Source: Deinococcus multiflagellatus
Lineage (GTDB): Bacteria; Deinococcota; Deinococci; Deinococcales; Deinococcaceae
DNA length: 64,000 nt
Direction of reading: 5' to 3'
NCBI RefSeq assembly: GCF_020166415.1
Contig: NZ_JAIQXV010000011.1
Location: forward strand, 79,316-143,315
Positions 52,217-63,451 of the stretch are shown one piece after another; positions within the stretch are counted from its first letter, which is position 1; each line of letters opens with the position of its first letter. The notes beneath the pieces are model-generated. The model saw only the letters and a program-made list of their open reading frames with translations. It was not told the origin of the DNA and did not search any database. The position numbers and the translations under genes are program-made.

Positions 52217-54202
52217 ATGCGCCAGCCTGCCCGCCTGAATATTTCCCGCCTGACCCTGCCCCTGACCGTGTTGCTGGCGGCCTGCACCCCCACCGCCGCC
52301 ACCGAGCCCAGCCCTGTCTGGCAGGACGAATTTAGTGGCGCGGCCTTGAGCAGCCAGCGCTGGAGCCCGCAGATTGGCAACGGTTTCATGGCCGGCAATG
52401 ACTACGTATCGGGCTGGGGCAACAACGAGCTGCAGTACTACACCGACCGGCCCCAGAACCTGCGCCTGGAGAACGGCGAACTGGTGATCACCGCCCGCAA
52501 AGAAACCTTCACCGGGCCCACCGGCAACACCAGCGGCACCTTTGGCTGGACCTCCGGGCGCATTCGCACGGCGGGCAAGTTCAGCCGCACCTACGGCCGC
52601 TTTGAGATTCGCGCCAAGTTTCCCCGGGGCAAGGGGCTGTGGCCCGCGATCTGGCTGCTGCCGGAAGAGCCCAACCCCTACGGCAGCTGGGCCGCCAGTG
52701 GCGAGCTGGACATTGCCGAGGGCTGGGGCAGCAAGCCTGGTGAGGTGGCGCAGACCATCCACTACGGCGGCCTGTGGCCCAACAACGTCTACTCTGGCAG
52801 CACGGTGAAGTATCCGCAGGGCGCCATGGACGACTGGCATGTGTACGCCGTGGAGTGGACGCCCGGGAAAATCCAGTGGTTCATTGACGGCCAGCTGACC
52901 TCCGAGAAGACCGAGTGGTGGAGCGCGGGGGGCACCCCGCCCAGCGGCGACGCCGATCTGCACCCCTGGCCCGCGCCGTTTGACCAGCCGTTTTATGTGC
53001 TGCTGAACCTGGCCGTGGGCGGCAACTTCGACGGCAACCCGGACGCCACCACGCCGAGCGCGGCCGAGATGCGGGTGGACTACGTACGCGTGTACGGCCT
53101 GGAGGCGGAAAAACAGCCTGCCGGCCAGCGGCCCAGGATGACCTACCCCTGGACCCCGGTGCCGGCGCGCCCCGCGCTGCCCGACGGCAATCTGGTGTAC
53201 AACCCCAGCTTCGACTGGGCCGACACCGACCCGCGCGTCACCCCTGGCGCGCCCCGGCTGGAGGGCGTCAGCGGCTCGGCCTTCTGGACCCTGTTCACCA
53301 GCGATGGCAAGGTGACCCTGAGCAGCGACACCGCTGCAGACAACGCCCTGAAAGCCGACATTACAGCTCCCGGCAGCGTGAATTATGCCGTGCAGGTGCG
53401 CCAGGACGGCCTGAATGTGGAAGCGGGCGGCAAATACGAGGTGAGTTTCGAGGTCTGGGCCGCTCAGCCCCGCGCCATGATGGTGAAGGTGGGCGGTGGC
53501 CCCAACCGGGGCTACGCGGCCTATTCCGGCGAGCAGACCGTGCAGATAGGCACGGCCAAGGCGCGCCGCACCCTGACCTTTGACATGAAAGCCGTGACCG
53601 ACGCCGCCGCCCGGCTGGAATTCAACCTGGGGAATGCCGGCGTGGGCCCGGTGTGGCTGGACAACGTGGTGGTGAAGCGGGTGGGCAACGCGGCGGGCGC
53701 GCGCCCCCCGGCCAGTGACGGCAACCTCCTGTACAACGCGGGCTTTACCCAGGACAGCCCCGCCCACCCCGGCATTGCGGGCGTGCCCGGCACCGCTTAC
53801 TGGAGTACCTGGGAGAGCGGCGCGGGTGGCCTGAGCACCACCGCCAGCGGCGGCGAGGTGACCCTGAACGTGGCCCGCGTGGACCCGGCCAACAACTGGC
53901 ATGTGCAGCTGAACCAGACCGACGTGCCCCTGGTGGCGGGCCAGACCTACACCCTGACCTTCTCTGGCCGCGCCAGCAGCCTGCGCGAGGTGGGCGTGGT
54001 GATTGGTGAAAACGGCGGCAGCTACGCCCGCTACCTGGACGCCAAGGCGGCCCTGACCCCCACGGCCAGGGGGTTCACGTACACCTTTACTGCCCCCGTA
54101 ACCAATCCGGCGGCGCAGCTGCAGATTCTAGGCGCCGTGGGCCAGCCGGGCGAGAGCTACAGCCTGTCGTTCAAGGACTTCAGGCTGGTGCCAGCGAAGT
54201 AA
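52217..54202 (+). CDS. GH16 glycoside hydrolase lipoprotein with carbohydrate-binding modules
   Basis: A 661-residue lipoprotein (lipobox LLAAC, Cys23). The GH16 domain spans about residues 35-300 with the catalytic motif E163-L-D165-I-A-E168, plus GWGNNELQYYTDRPQNLRLENGELVITAR and FPRGKGLWPAIWLLP. GH16 enzymes cleave beta-1,3 or mixed-link glucans such as laminarin. Two CBM4/9-like beta modules follow (each starts DGNLVYNPSF or DGNLLYNAGF). The enzyme is probably on the outer surface. GGAGG precedes the ATG. It has its own promoter and a long leader, so it may be induced by its substrate. Confidence 0.93.
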   Translation: MRQPARLNISRLTLPLTVLLAACTPTAATEPSPVWQDEFSGAALSSQRWSPQIGNGFMAGNDYVSGWGNNELQYYTDRPQNLRLENGELVITARKETFTGPTGNTSGTFGWTSGRIRTAGKFSRTYGRFEIRAKFPRGKGLWPAIWLLPEEPNPYGSWAASGELDIAEGWGSKPGEVAQTIHYGGLWPNNVYSGSTVKYPQGAMDDWHVYAVEWTPGKIQWFIDGQLTSEKTEWWSAGGTPPSGDADLHPWPAPFDQPFYVLLNLAVGGNFDGNPDATTPSAAEMRVDYVRVYGLEAEKQPAGQRPRMTYPWTPVPARPALPDGNLVYNPSFDWADTDPRVTPGAPRLEGVSGSAFWTLFTSDGKVTLSSDTAADNALKADITAPGSVNYAVQVRQDGLNVEAGGKYEVSFEVWAAQPRAMMVKVGGGPNRGYAAYSGEQTVQIGTAKARRTLTFDMKAVTDAAARLEFNLGNAGVGPVWLDNVVVKRVGNAAGARPPASDGNLLYNAGFTQDSPAHPGIAGVPGTAYWSTWESGAGGLSTTASGGEVTLNVARVDPANNWHVQLNQTDVPLVAGQTYTLTFSGRASSLREVGVVIGENGGSYARYLDAKAALTPTARGFTYTFTAPVTNPAAQLQILGAVGQPGESYSLSFKDFRLVPAK

Positions 54203-54215
54203 GGCTGGGGCGAGC

Positions 54216-54385
54216 TGAGACGGAACTCAGGTGAAGGCGAGGGGTGAGCGGACTCGCGAAAGTGGCATCGCAGACTCGAAAAGCTCCCCACGAGAGCGAA
54301 GACGAGGACAGACGGGGCTCCGGCGATGGAAAAGCACCCCTGCGCTCTTCCCACTCTGCTTTGCAACCAGAGGAGTCCCGGATGC
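54216..54385. repeat. Intergenic repeat, family D, copy 2
   Basis: The reverse complement of this segment matches 27364-27487, with an extra internal stretch. It lies between the stop codons of the GH16 and DAHP synthase genes. Shared words include GCAGAGTGGGAAGAGCG and GAGTCCGCTCACC. Confidence 0.65.
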
Positions 54386-54443
54386 GAAGGCGCTGGCCCC
54401 ATCATCACTTTGACGGGAGCCACCTGACACCACAACACCGCAA

Positions 54444-54474
54444 GGGGCCACCAGCACGCCAACTGGTGACCCCT
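54444..54474 (-). terminator. Hairpin after the DAHP synthase gene
   Basis: AGGGGCCACCAG pairs with CTGGTGACCCCT with one mismatch, about 15 bases past the stop codon. No clear U-tract follows. Confidence 0.45.
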
Positions 54475-54488
54475 GACGCGTCTCTTCC

Positions 54489-55577
<1,089 letters not shown>

Positions 55578-55610
55578 GGGGGGGGTCCTCACAGGGTGAA
55601 AGAAGCCGCG

Positions 55611-55676
55611 CGCCCGGTGGCCTTGGGAGGCTCACCGGGCGGGTGGGAAAAGACAGCGCGCGTCAGGCCCGGTGAG
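55611..55676 (-). promoter_or_regulatory. Attenuator: two mutually exclusive hairpins before the DAHP synthase gene
   Basis: Three RNA segments compete. Segment 1 (55667-55676, CUCACCGGGC) lies in the last codons of the leader peptide and pairs perfectly with segment 2 (55631-55640, GCCCGGUGAG). Segment 2, as CGCCCGGUG (55633-55641), also pairs with segment 3 (55611-55619, CACCGGGCG), extended by GCC/GGC around a UCCCAA loop. The 2:3 hairpin is followed by CGCGGCUUCUUUC and is the likely terminator. A ribosome that finishes the leader covers segment 1 and favours 2:3; one stalled at the aromatic codons leaves 1:2 free to form. Confidence 0.75.
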
Positions 55677-55713
55677 AACCGAACCAATAAAAAAAGGGCG
55701 CGCGCGTGGGCAT
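55663..55713 (-). CDS. Aromatic leader peptide of the DAHP synthase gene
   Basis: A 16-codon frame, MPTRAPFFYWFGSHRA, with Phe-Phe-Tyr-Trp-Phe in a row, 85 bases upstream of the DAHP synthase start. Its ATG has TAGACT six bases upstream, so the mRNA would start almost at the AUG. Five neighbouring codons for the three end products of the pathway are the mark of a ribosome-sensing leader, as in pheL and trpL. The stop codon lies just past the first pairing segment of the attenuator. A run of seven T codes for Phe-Phe and the start of Tyr. Confidence 0.85.
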   Translation of the reverse strand: MPTRAPFFYWFGSHRA

Positions 55714-55719
55714 GGGCGC

Positions 55720-55725
55720 AGTCTA
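55720..55725 (-). promoter_or_regulatory. Leaderless -10 box of the leader peptide
   Basis: TAGACT, six bases before the leader ATG. No good -35 box is seen. Confidence 0.6.
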
Positions 55726-55879
55726 GGCGCCCGGCGCGGCCCACAGGGCCCGCCCGGTCTAGAGAGGACCCCTGCTGCCACCTGGGCGGGTGCTGAAACC
55801 GGCGGTTTTACGGGCCTGAGGGTGGAAACGTGCCGCTGACAGGGTTTGGGCCGCGCTCTTCCCATCATCCCCAGCCGGA

Positions 55880-56185
55880 TCAGCCCTCGGCAATCTGGCG
55901 CAGCTTTTCCACGCGGGCGGCCAGGTCGTTCAGGTCCAGGGCCTTCAGGGCCTTGACGGTGCGGGTCAGGCCGGCGTCGTCCACGCGGCCCTGGTTCCAG
56001 CCCGCGATCAGCATGGCGCAGCCCTGCAGGGCGTCACTCACGGTTTCTTTGTGGAACATGGCGGCGAGGTTCCCGGGCTGGGCGGGGGCCGTCTGCTGGG
56101 CCTGGGCCTGCACGTCCAGCACCACCTGCATGAACACCTGATCCAGACGGGCGCGGTCATCGGGGGCAATCGGGGTTCCGGTCAT
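55880..56185 (-). CDS. Hypothetical 101-residue protein (DUF1844-like)
   Basis: A small, soluble, helical protein: RARLDQVFMQVVLDVQAQAQQTAPAQPGNLAAMFHKETVSDALQGCAMLIAGWNQGRVDDAGLTRTVKALKALDLNDLAARVEKLRQIAEG. The pattern resembles short DUF1844-type proteins, but I am not sure. The ATG has TACACT seven bases upstream, a leaderless signature. It lies between the TetR gene and the DAHP synthase leader on the same strand. Confidence 0.65.
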   Translation of the reverse strand: MTGTPIAPDDRARLDQVFMQVVLDVQAQAQQTAPAQPGNLAAMFHKETVSDALQGCAMLIAGWNQGRVDDAGLTRTVKALKALDLNDLAARVEKLRQIAEG

Positions 56186-56192
56186 GGGGCGC

Positions 56193-56198
56193 AGTGTA
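56193..56198 (-). promoter_or_regulatory. Leaderless -10 box
   Basis: TACACT, seven bases before the ATG of the 101-residue protein gene. Confidence 0.55.
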
Positions 56199-56286
56199 GT
56201 GGGCGCCGGGCCACCCTAAATAGCTCGCTGTTGATCTTTAGATCAACCGAGCGGGTTGGAACAGCTGCGTCGGAGAGCGAGAAGCG

Positions 56287-56364
56287 AAAAAAGTGCCTCG
56301 CCCTGAGAATGGAAACGTTTCTGCGCTGTTCTGAAACGTTGGCCTGGGGGAGGGGCGAGGTACT
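56287..56364 (-). terminator. Nested-stem terminator of the tetR-like gene
   Basis: On the minus strand an outer stem (AGTACCTCGCCC with GGGCGAGGCACT, one mismatch) encloses an inner hairpin (AACGTTTC/GAAACGTT) and is followed by TTTTTT. The left arm begins at the stop codon. Confidence 0.7.
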
Positions 56365-57008
56365 TAGGCGCACAGGCCGGTGTACAGGGCGGCCAGGGCC
56401 CCCTCCAGCGAGGGCCAGAACGCCACGCACAGCGGCGCCAGGGCCGGCTCACTCAGGGCCGCCTGCACGGCCGGGGCCGGGTCGCCCATGGGGTACAGGC
56501 CCGCCACCAGCGCCTGGGTGTAGGTCAGCAGCGCCAGCGCCCGCTCGGTGTCCAGCGCGGGCAGGGCGTGGACCAGGGCCGGCAGCAGGGGCTCCAGGCG
56601 CGACAGCAGCCACCGCTTATGCGCCAGCGCGCCCTCAGGGGTCAGGTTGCGCTCTAACAGCCCGGCGAGGTGCGGCATCAGGCGCGTCAGGTCCGCATGG
56701 TCGCGCAGCAGCGCCGTGCTCAGGGCGGCCAGCGAGGCGGGGGTGTGGGTGCCCCCCAGCGTCAGGTGCCGCTGCCAGTCGGCCAGGAAGTCGCCCAGCA
56801 GCGTTTCGTAGAGCGCCAGAAAAAGGCTTTCCTTGGTGGGAAAGTACCCGTATAGCGCGGCCTTGGTCAGCCCCAGGCGAGTGGCGACCGCCTGCAGGGT
56901 GATGTCTTCGTAGCGGTGGGCCCGCCACAGCGCATGGGCCACCCGCACCATCTCGGCGCGGCGGGCGGCTTTGGCCCCCTCGCTGCGCGCCCGAACAGAA
57001 GTCACCAT
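56364..57008 (-). CDS. TetR-family transcriptional repressor
   Basis: A 214-residue TetR-family regulator. The N-terminal helix-turn-helix reads RAEMVRVAHALWRAHRYEDITLQAVATRLGLTKAALYGYFPTKESLFLALYETLL; the rest is a helical ligand and dimer domain. A perfect TATAAT stands six bases before the ATG. A 17-base site overlapping the start codon (57000-57016) is nearly identical to one inside the promoter of the divergent SDR gene (57099-57115). This protein therefore probably represses both itself and the SDR gene until it binds an unknown ligand. Confidence 0.92.
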   Translation of the reverse strand: MVTSVRARSEGAKAARRAEMVRVAHALWRAHRYEDITLQAVATRLGLTKAALYGYFPTKESLFLALYETLLGDFLADWQRHLTLGGTHTPASLAALSTALLRDHADLTRLMPHLAGLLERNLTPEGALAHKRWLLSRLEPLLPALVHALPALDTERALALLTYTQALVAGLYPMGDPAPAVQAALSEPALAPLCVAFWPSLEGALAALYTGLCA

Positions 57009-57016
57009 GGGTTAAT
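57000..57016 (-). promoter_or_regulatory. TetR operator candidate 2
   Basis: ATTAACCCATGGTGACT (minus strand) overlaps the start codon and touches the TATAAT box of the tetR-like gene. It matches site 1 at 14 of 17 positions. Confidence 0.6.
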
Positions 57017-57020
57017 TATA
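57015..57020 (-). promoter_or_regulatory. Leaderless -10 box of the tetR-like gene
   Basis: TATAAT, six bases before the ATG. Confidence 0.7.
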
Positions 57021-57091
57021 GCAGGAGAAGCGTGGCACCGCTCCACTCGTCCAACCTAAACACCTCCTCGACACCATCCCAGATCCAGCCA

Positions 57092-57120
57092 TTGACAAAC
57101 TAACCCTTGGTTACTAAACT
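57092..57120 (+). promoter_or_regulatory. Promoter of the SDR gene
   Basis: TTGACA, a 17-base spacer, and TAAACT. The spacer contains operator candidate 1. Confidence 0.8.
57099..57115 (+). promoter_or_regulatory. TetR operator candidate 1
   Basis: ACTAACCCTTGGTTACT, a palindrome with TAACC/GGTTA arms, fills the spacer between the -35 and -10 boxes of the SDR promoter. Confidence 0.65.
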
Positions 57121-57163
57121 TCTCTTACTTACCCGGAGTTACTTATCCGGCAAGGAGGCCCCT

Positions 57164-57967
57164 ATGACCCCATCTCCCGCCCTCGCCCTTGTGACTGGTG
57201 CCAGCAGCGGCATCGGTGAACACCTCGCCCGGCAGCTGGCGGCACGCGGCGCCCCGCTGGTGCTGGTGGCCCGCAGCGCCGAGCGCCTGCAGGCCCTGGC
57301 CCAGGAGCTCCAGGCCCGCCACGGTGTGCCCGTGCATGTGCTGCCCGCCGACCTGGCACAGCCAGGCGCCGCCCAGCGCCTGACTGATGAACTGCACGCC
57401 CGGGGTCTGTACCCCGAGATCCTGGTGAACAACGCGGGCCTGGGCACCTTCGACGAGTTCCTGCAGCAGACCCCCGAGGCCATTTCTGGCCTGATCGCCC
57501 TGAACATCACCGCGCTGACCGAACTGACGCGGCTGCTGGCGCCGCATATGGTCGCGCAGGGGCGGGGGCGCATTCTGAACGTGGCGAGCACCGCCGCCTT
57601 CCAGCCCGGCCCGCTGATGGCCGCTTACTATGCCAGCAAAGCCTACGTGCTGAGCCTCAGCGAGGCCCTGAACGAAGAGTTCCGCGCCCACGGCGTGAGC
57701 GTGACGGCGCTGTGCCCGGGGCCAGTGGAAACCGGCTTCCAGGCGGCCAGCGGCCTGGGCCGCAGCCAGTTGCTTCAGGGCCCGGTGCGGCTGGCCATGC
57801 TGAGCGCCGAGCAGGTGGCGCGCGCAGGGATTGACGCCATGCTGCGCGGACAGGCCGTGGTGATTCCCGGCCGGATCAACCAGTTGCAGATTGCGGCCCT
57901 GCGCCTGCTGCCGCGCGCCGTGGTGCCGCCCATGATCCGCCGCCTGCAGGCCCAGCGCCACGCCTGA
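57164..57967 (+). CDS. Short-chain dehydrogenase/reductase
   Basis: A 267-residue classical SDR oxidoreductase. Marks: cofactor loop VTGASSGIGEHLA, NNAGLGTFDE, the catalytic Ser in VASTAAFQPG, the YxxxK pair in AAYYASKAYVLSLSEALNEEF, and PGPVETGF. Arg in LVARSAERLQ suggests NADP(H). The substrate is unknown. AAGGAGG lies five bases before the ATG. The promoter contains an operator of the divergent TetR gene, so the enzyme is probably induced by the compound it acts on. Confidence 0.93.
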   Translation: MTPSPALALVTGASSGIGEHLARQLAARGAPLVLVARSAERLQALAQELQARHGVPVHVLPADLAQPGAAQRLTDELHARGLYPEILVNNAGLGTFDEFLQQTPEAISGLIALNITALTELTRLLAPHMVAQGRGRILNVASTAAFQPGPLMAAYYASKAYVLSLSEALNEEFRAHGVSVTALCPGPVETGFQAASGLGRSQLLQGPVRLAMLSAEQVARAGIDAMLRGQAVVIPGRINQLQIAALRLLPRAVVPPMIRRLQAQRHA

Positions 57968-57976
57968 GAGCGGTAA

Positions 57977-58013
57977 CCACAAGACCTGCAGGTGAACCCT
58001 TCAGGTCTTGTGG
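57977..58013 (+). terminator. Perfect 12-bp hairpin after the SDR gene
   Basis: CCACAAGACCTG pairs with CAGGTCTTGTGG around 13 bases, nine bases past the stop codon. No T-tract follows. Confidence 0.6.
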
Positions 58014-58250
58014 GGCGAGCGGCGAGAGTGACCGCGACAGACAGCGGTTGGCGTGACGTTGAGGGGAGGAAAGCGCCCCCCTCAACGGAACGGAAGACCG
58101 CTCTGAGAGCGGCTGCCCGCTCCACCCTGGAACCAGAGGTCGCCCCTCAATTCCGCACACGCCCTTCGTTCGCCGCAGGATGACCCCGGGGCCACTCCGC
58201 CTGCTGCCTGCAACACAGAACCCAGCGCGCCCCAGAGACAGCTTTGCCCT
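58014..58250. other. Spacer between convergent genes
   Basis: It contains a perfect ten-base hairpin (CGTTGAGGGG/CCCCTCAACG, 58057-58087). I see no supported gene. Confidence 0.5.
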
Positions 58251-59495
58251 TCAGCGCCGGGCGCGGGGGTCACCGGGCGCCACGGCGAACACACCGCCCC
58301 AGGCCCGGTAACTGCTGCGGATCACGTCGGTGCGGCGCGTGCCTCCCGGCCAGAGCACCTGCCGGACCACCCTGGCCTGTGCGCCGGGCGCGGGCATGTC
58401 CACGCGGCGCACCTCGTCCGGCGCCATGGCCGGGTCCACCATATAGGTGGGGGCGGGGGCCGCCACCACGCCACGGACCTGCACTGGCGCCAGCTGCACC
58501 CGGCGACCATCCGGGCGGGCGAACAGGTGAACAGAGAGCTGTTCCCGGGCCACATCCCACTCGGTCTGCACCAGGACCACACTACGAAAGTCGTTGCGCC
58601 ATCGCAGGTTCTTGCTGGGGGCATAGACGGCGGCGTCCTGCCCGGGGTCGCCGTAGTAGCCTACCTGATACGAATGGGCGTGTCGCTCTGTAATAGGCAC
58701 GCCCGAGCGCAGCGCGGCGCGGAAGACGGTGGTGCTCACCTGACAGAGCCCGCCGCCGTCCTCCAGCGCCAGGGTCCGGCCCGTGACCACGTAGCCGGGC
58801 CTGAAGCCAGTACGGGCGGCCACCGGCCCCACCAGGGCATTGAAATTGAAGGTGGCGCCCGCCGCAAGCCATGTCCCCTGCAGGCGCGCGGCCCCTACAC
58901 GGATGTTGTGCACCCGGAACTCCGGGCTGCCCGCAACGGAGGACGTGCCGGTGGCGACATGCTGCAGGCCCTGCGCCTGTGCCCAGCGCACACTGCGCGC
59001 TGGGGCCCGCAACTTGACCGGCAGGCGCGCGTCATCCTGCCCCGCCCCCAGGGTGTTCAGCACCGCCCCATCGGCCGCGCGGCGGTCCAGCGTCCAGCCG
59101 GTAACAGCCTCGCCCACCCACCCCTGCGCGGTCCGGCGAAAGCGGATGTCACGGGGCACCCGCGCCTCTATACGGGCGTAGGCGCGGTCCAGGTCCCGTC
59201 TCAGGCCGGTCAGGTTGCCCTGCTGCCGGGCGGCGAGCACGTCCTGGGCACGCAGCGGCAGGGTGACCGAGCGGTGCAGCAGTGGCCGCTGCACCCGAGC
59301 GCCAACCAGCTGGGGCTCGGGCACACTCCAGCGCAGGGTGAGGGTGGCTGGCACGGCCGGGCGGGACGAGGCAGCCACCTGAACCGGGACGGGCGGGTTC
59401 GGTTCCGCCCGGGGTGGGGCCAGCGGGCTCAGCAGACTGCCCAGCGCGACGCCGCCCAGGGCCAGGAAGGAGACGACGTGCACAACAGGCTTCAT
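58251..59495 (-). CDS. VanW family protein
   Basis: A 414-residue protein with an N-terminal signal or anchor segment (VVHVVSFLALGGVALGSLLS). A peptidoglycan-binding-like region (about 130-200) leads into the VanW domain at about residues 215-350: FRVHNIRVGAARLQGTWLAAGATFNFNALVGPVAARTGFRPGYVVTGRTLALEDGGGLCQVSTTVFRAALRSGVPITERHAHSYQVGYY. VanW is an accessory protein of some vancomycin-resistance clusters, but VanW-domain proteins are widespread and of unknown function. Here it is probably an envelope protein; no van genes are near. Confidence 0.88.
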   Translation of the reverse strand: MKPVVHVVSFLALGGVALGSLLSPLAPPRAEPNPPVPVQVAASSRPAVPATLTLRWSVPEPQLVGARVQRPLLHRSVTLPLRAQDVLAARQQGNLTGLRRDLDRAYARIEARVPRDIRFRRTAQGWVGEAVTGWTLDRRAADGAVLNTLGAGQDDARLPVKLRAPARSVRWAQAQGLQHVATGTSSVAGSPEFRVHNIRVGAARLQGTWLAAGATFNFNALVGPVAARTGFRPGYVVTGRTLALEDGGGLCQVSTTVFRAALRSGVPITERHAHSYQVGYYGDPGQDAAVYAPSKNLRWRNDFRSVVLVQTEWDVAREQLSVHLFARPDGRRVQLAPVQVRGVVAAPAPTYMVDPAMAPDEVRRVDMPAPGAQARVVRQVLWPGGTRRTDVIRSSYRAWGGVFAVAPGDPRARR

Positions 59496-59621
59496 GGGGA
59501 TCACCAGGGATGTGGACGGGGGGATGTGGACGGGACGGCGGAAGGCCACAGAGCGCCCCACAGCGCGGCGGCCAGGAGCCCTGCCCCCAGCCGCCACGTC
59601 CCCATCCGGGGCCTGTGCCGC

Positions 59622-60101
59622 TCAGGGCATCAGAACCGTGTCCACCACATGAATGATGCCGTTGCTGGCGCGAATATCGGCGCGCGTCACGGTGGCGTCG
59701 TTGATCATCACCATGTTGCCCGAGGTGCTGATGTTCAGGCTCGCGCCGTTGACCGTCTTGGCCGAGCTGAGGCCTGTGACCTGCGCGGCCGTCACGCGGC
59801 CGGGCACGACGTGGTACAGCAGCAGGGCCCGCAGGCGCTCGCGGTCATTGAGCAGGGCGTTCAGGTCTGCGGCCGGCACCTTGGCAAAGGCCGCATTGGT
59901 GGGCGCAAAGACCGTGAAAGGCCCAGCGCTGCTTAGCGTGTCCACCAGCCCCGCTGCCTGAACCGCGCTGAGCAGCGTGCTGAAGTTGGGATCATTCGCC
60001 ACGATGGCGGCAATGGTATTGCCACGCGGCACGGCACTTCCCCCACCCGCCACAACCATTCCGGGCAACATTAAGGCAACAAGCATGGCCAACTTCTTCA
60101 T
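59622..60101 (-). CDS. Exported fasciclin (FAS1) domain protein
   Basis: A 159-residue protein with a signal peptide (MKKLAMLVALMLPGMVVAGGG) and one FAS1 domain: TIAAIVANDPNFSTLLSAVQAAGLVDTLSSAGPFTVFAPTNAAFAKVP, LLYHVVPGRVTAAQV and the C-terminal NGIIHVVDTVLMP. FAS1 domains mediate adhesion at cell surfaces. AAGGAGG lies six bases before the ATG. A palindrome TTGATATCAA lies about 75 bases upstream and may be a regulator site. Confidence 0.93.
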   Translation of the reverse strand: MKKLAMLVALMLPGMVVAGGGSAVPRGNTIAAIVANDPNFSTLLSAVQAAGLVDTLSSAGPFTVFAPTNAAFAKVPAADLNALLNDRERLRALLLYHVVPGRVTAAQVTGLSSAKTVNGASLNISTSGNMVMINDATVTRADIRASNGIIHVVDTVLMP

Positions 60102-60317
60102 CGGAAGCCTCCTTAAAGAAACCTGCGTTTTGAATGACAGACCGCATCTGAACCATAGAGGGCATTCCTCTTGGTTGATATCAAACTAAATGCCAAGCAG
60201 GGCTCATACGGTACCAGCGCGCACAAAGAGAAAGAGGCGGTCTTTTAAATGGAGTGTGCGGCTACAGTTCGGCGCTCACGGTCAGGTGGGGCCCAAAAGT
60301 GAGACAATTGGTCTGTG

Positions 60318-61238
<921 letters not shown>

Positions 61239-61245
61239 GGGGCTG

Positions 61246-61271
61246 TGGGCTTTGGGCCATGAGCCATGAGG
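61246..61271. repeat. Family B word repeat; unoccupied cassette target
   Basis: GTGGGCTTTGGGCCATGAGC and CCATGAGG. The 18 bases at 61254-61271 equal the rebuilt target of the 300-bp cassette at 45143-45442. Confidence 0.65.
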
Positions 61272-61277
61272 TCAAAG

Positions 61278-61306
61278 AAAGCGCCCCACTGTCGGGGCGC
61301 TTTTTT
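61278..61306. terminator. Terminator of era
   Basis: AAAGCGCCCC, a six-base loop, GGGGCGC and six T. On the other strand the stem is followed by TTTCTTT, so it may serve both directions. Confidence 0.9.
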
Positions 61307-61390
61307 CTGTCCGCCTGTGAACATGACGGAGAAGCTGGGTTTTCGTTCGCGGTCCTGCCAACGAGACGGCGACATGCCCTCTGGGATCCC

Positions 61391-62741
<1,351 letters not shown>

Positions 62742-62748
62742 GGCGGGC

Positions 62749-62754
62749 AGCATA
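62749..62754 (-). promoter_or_regulatory. Leaderless -10 box of the mazG-dinB-nudix operon
   Basis: TATGCT, seven bases before the chosen ATG; it rules out the ATG four codons upstream, which overlaps it. Confidence 0.6.
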
Positions 62755-62808
62755 CCGGCAGCGGGCCTCCCCGCTGTGGGAAGGCCCGCCCGGCATCAGA
62801 GCACGCGG

Positions 62809-63300
62809 TCAGCGAATGTACAGGTAGGTTTCCTGCACGTCGCGGTCAGCGGTGTTGTAGGGCTGCAGGTAAGCGTCGCTCTCGGCGTTCCAGCGGCCAT
62901 TGTCGTAGGTGCCGCGCAGCACGAGGTCCGTGGTGGGGCGCACGCGGGTAAAGATGGCGCGGATGCGCTGCAGGCCCCGGGGTTCGGCCACATTGAAGGT
63001 CACGCCGTCGCTGGCCCGGGGGAAGGTGGTGGTGCCCGCCTGCACGTAGGCGTTGCGCACCAGCACGCTGGCATTGCCGTTGCTCTGCAGGGCCAGCAGG
63101 GTCACGTACCCAGGGGCGCGGGTGGAAATGCTGACGCGCACGGCCTCGCCCACCGCGTAGGTGCTGCCCTCGCCCCGGTCCGGGCGCAGGCTGGTGATCA
63201 GGTTGCTGCCCGAGCCTTGCAGGCCCACGTTGGGGCGAACGGTCACGGTACAGGCGCTGAGGCCAAGGGCCAGCGAGCCGAGCAGAAATGCAGTGCGCAT
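62809..63300 (-). CDS. DUF4384 lipoprotein
   Basis: A 163-residue lipoprotein with lipobox LSAC (MRTAFLLGSLALGLSAC). The DUF4384 domain shows YAVGEAVRVSISTRAPGYVTLLALQSNGNASVLVRNAYV, like the domain at 13570-14829. It ends DRDVQETYLYIR. The family's role is unknown; it is common on Deinococcus surfaces. The ATG was chosen because TATGCT lies seven bases upstream; the ATG four codons earlier lies in this box. Confidence 0.85.
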   Translation of the reverse strand: MRTAFLLGSLALGLSACTVTVRPNVGLQGSGSNLITSLRPDRGEGSTYAVGEAVRVSISTRAPGYVTLLALQSNGNASVLVRNAYVQAGTTTFPRASDGVTFNVAEPRGLQRIRAIFTRVRPTTDLVLRGTYDNGRWNAESDAYLQPYNTADRDVQETYLYIR

Positions 63301-63307
63301 AACAAAC

Positions 63308-63313
63308 AGCATA
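63308..63313 (-). promoter_or_regulatory. Leaderless -10 box of the DUF4384 lipoprotein gene
   Basis: TATGCT, seven bases before the chosen ATG. Confidence 0.6.
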
Positions 63314-63451
63314 AGGAGCGGACCTGACGGAAAGCTGAGGCCCGGATCAGGGCCGCCTGCGGCTTGTCAGTCGGCCAAGCACCCAGGCGCCCCGCCGCCA
63401 CATTGTGGGACAGGAAAAGACCGTGCCGGGCTGCGCGGCGTAGCATGAACC

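Noticed and set aside
56210..56346. Second copy of the MITE found in the kinase gene
   Set aside because: The shared words (GAGCGAGAAG, AAACG) are short; most of the segment is explained by the tetR terminator.
58014..58250. A third copy of the family D repeat after the SDR gene
   Set aside because: Only short words look alike; the order and length do not match the two clear copies.
58251..59495. VanW gene as evidence of vancomycin resistance
   Set aside because: VanW-domain proteins are widespread and no other van genes lie nearby.
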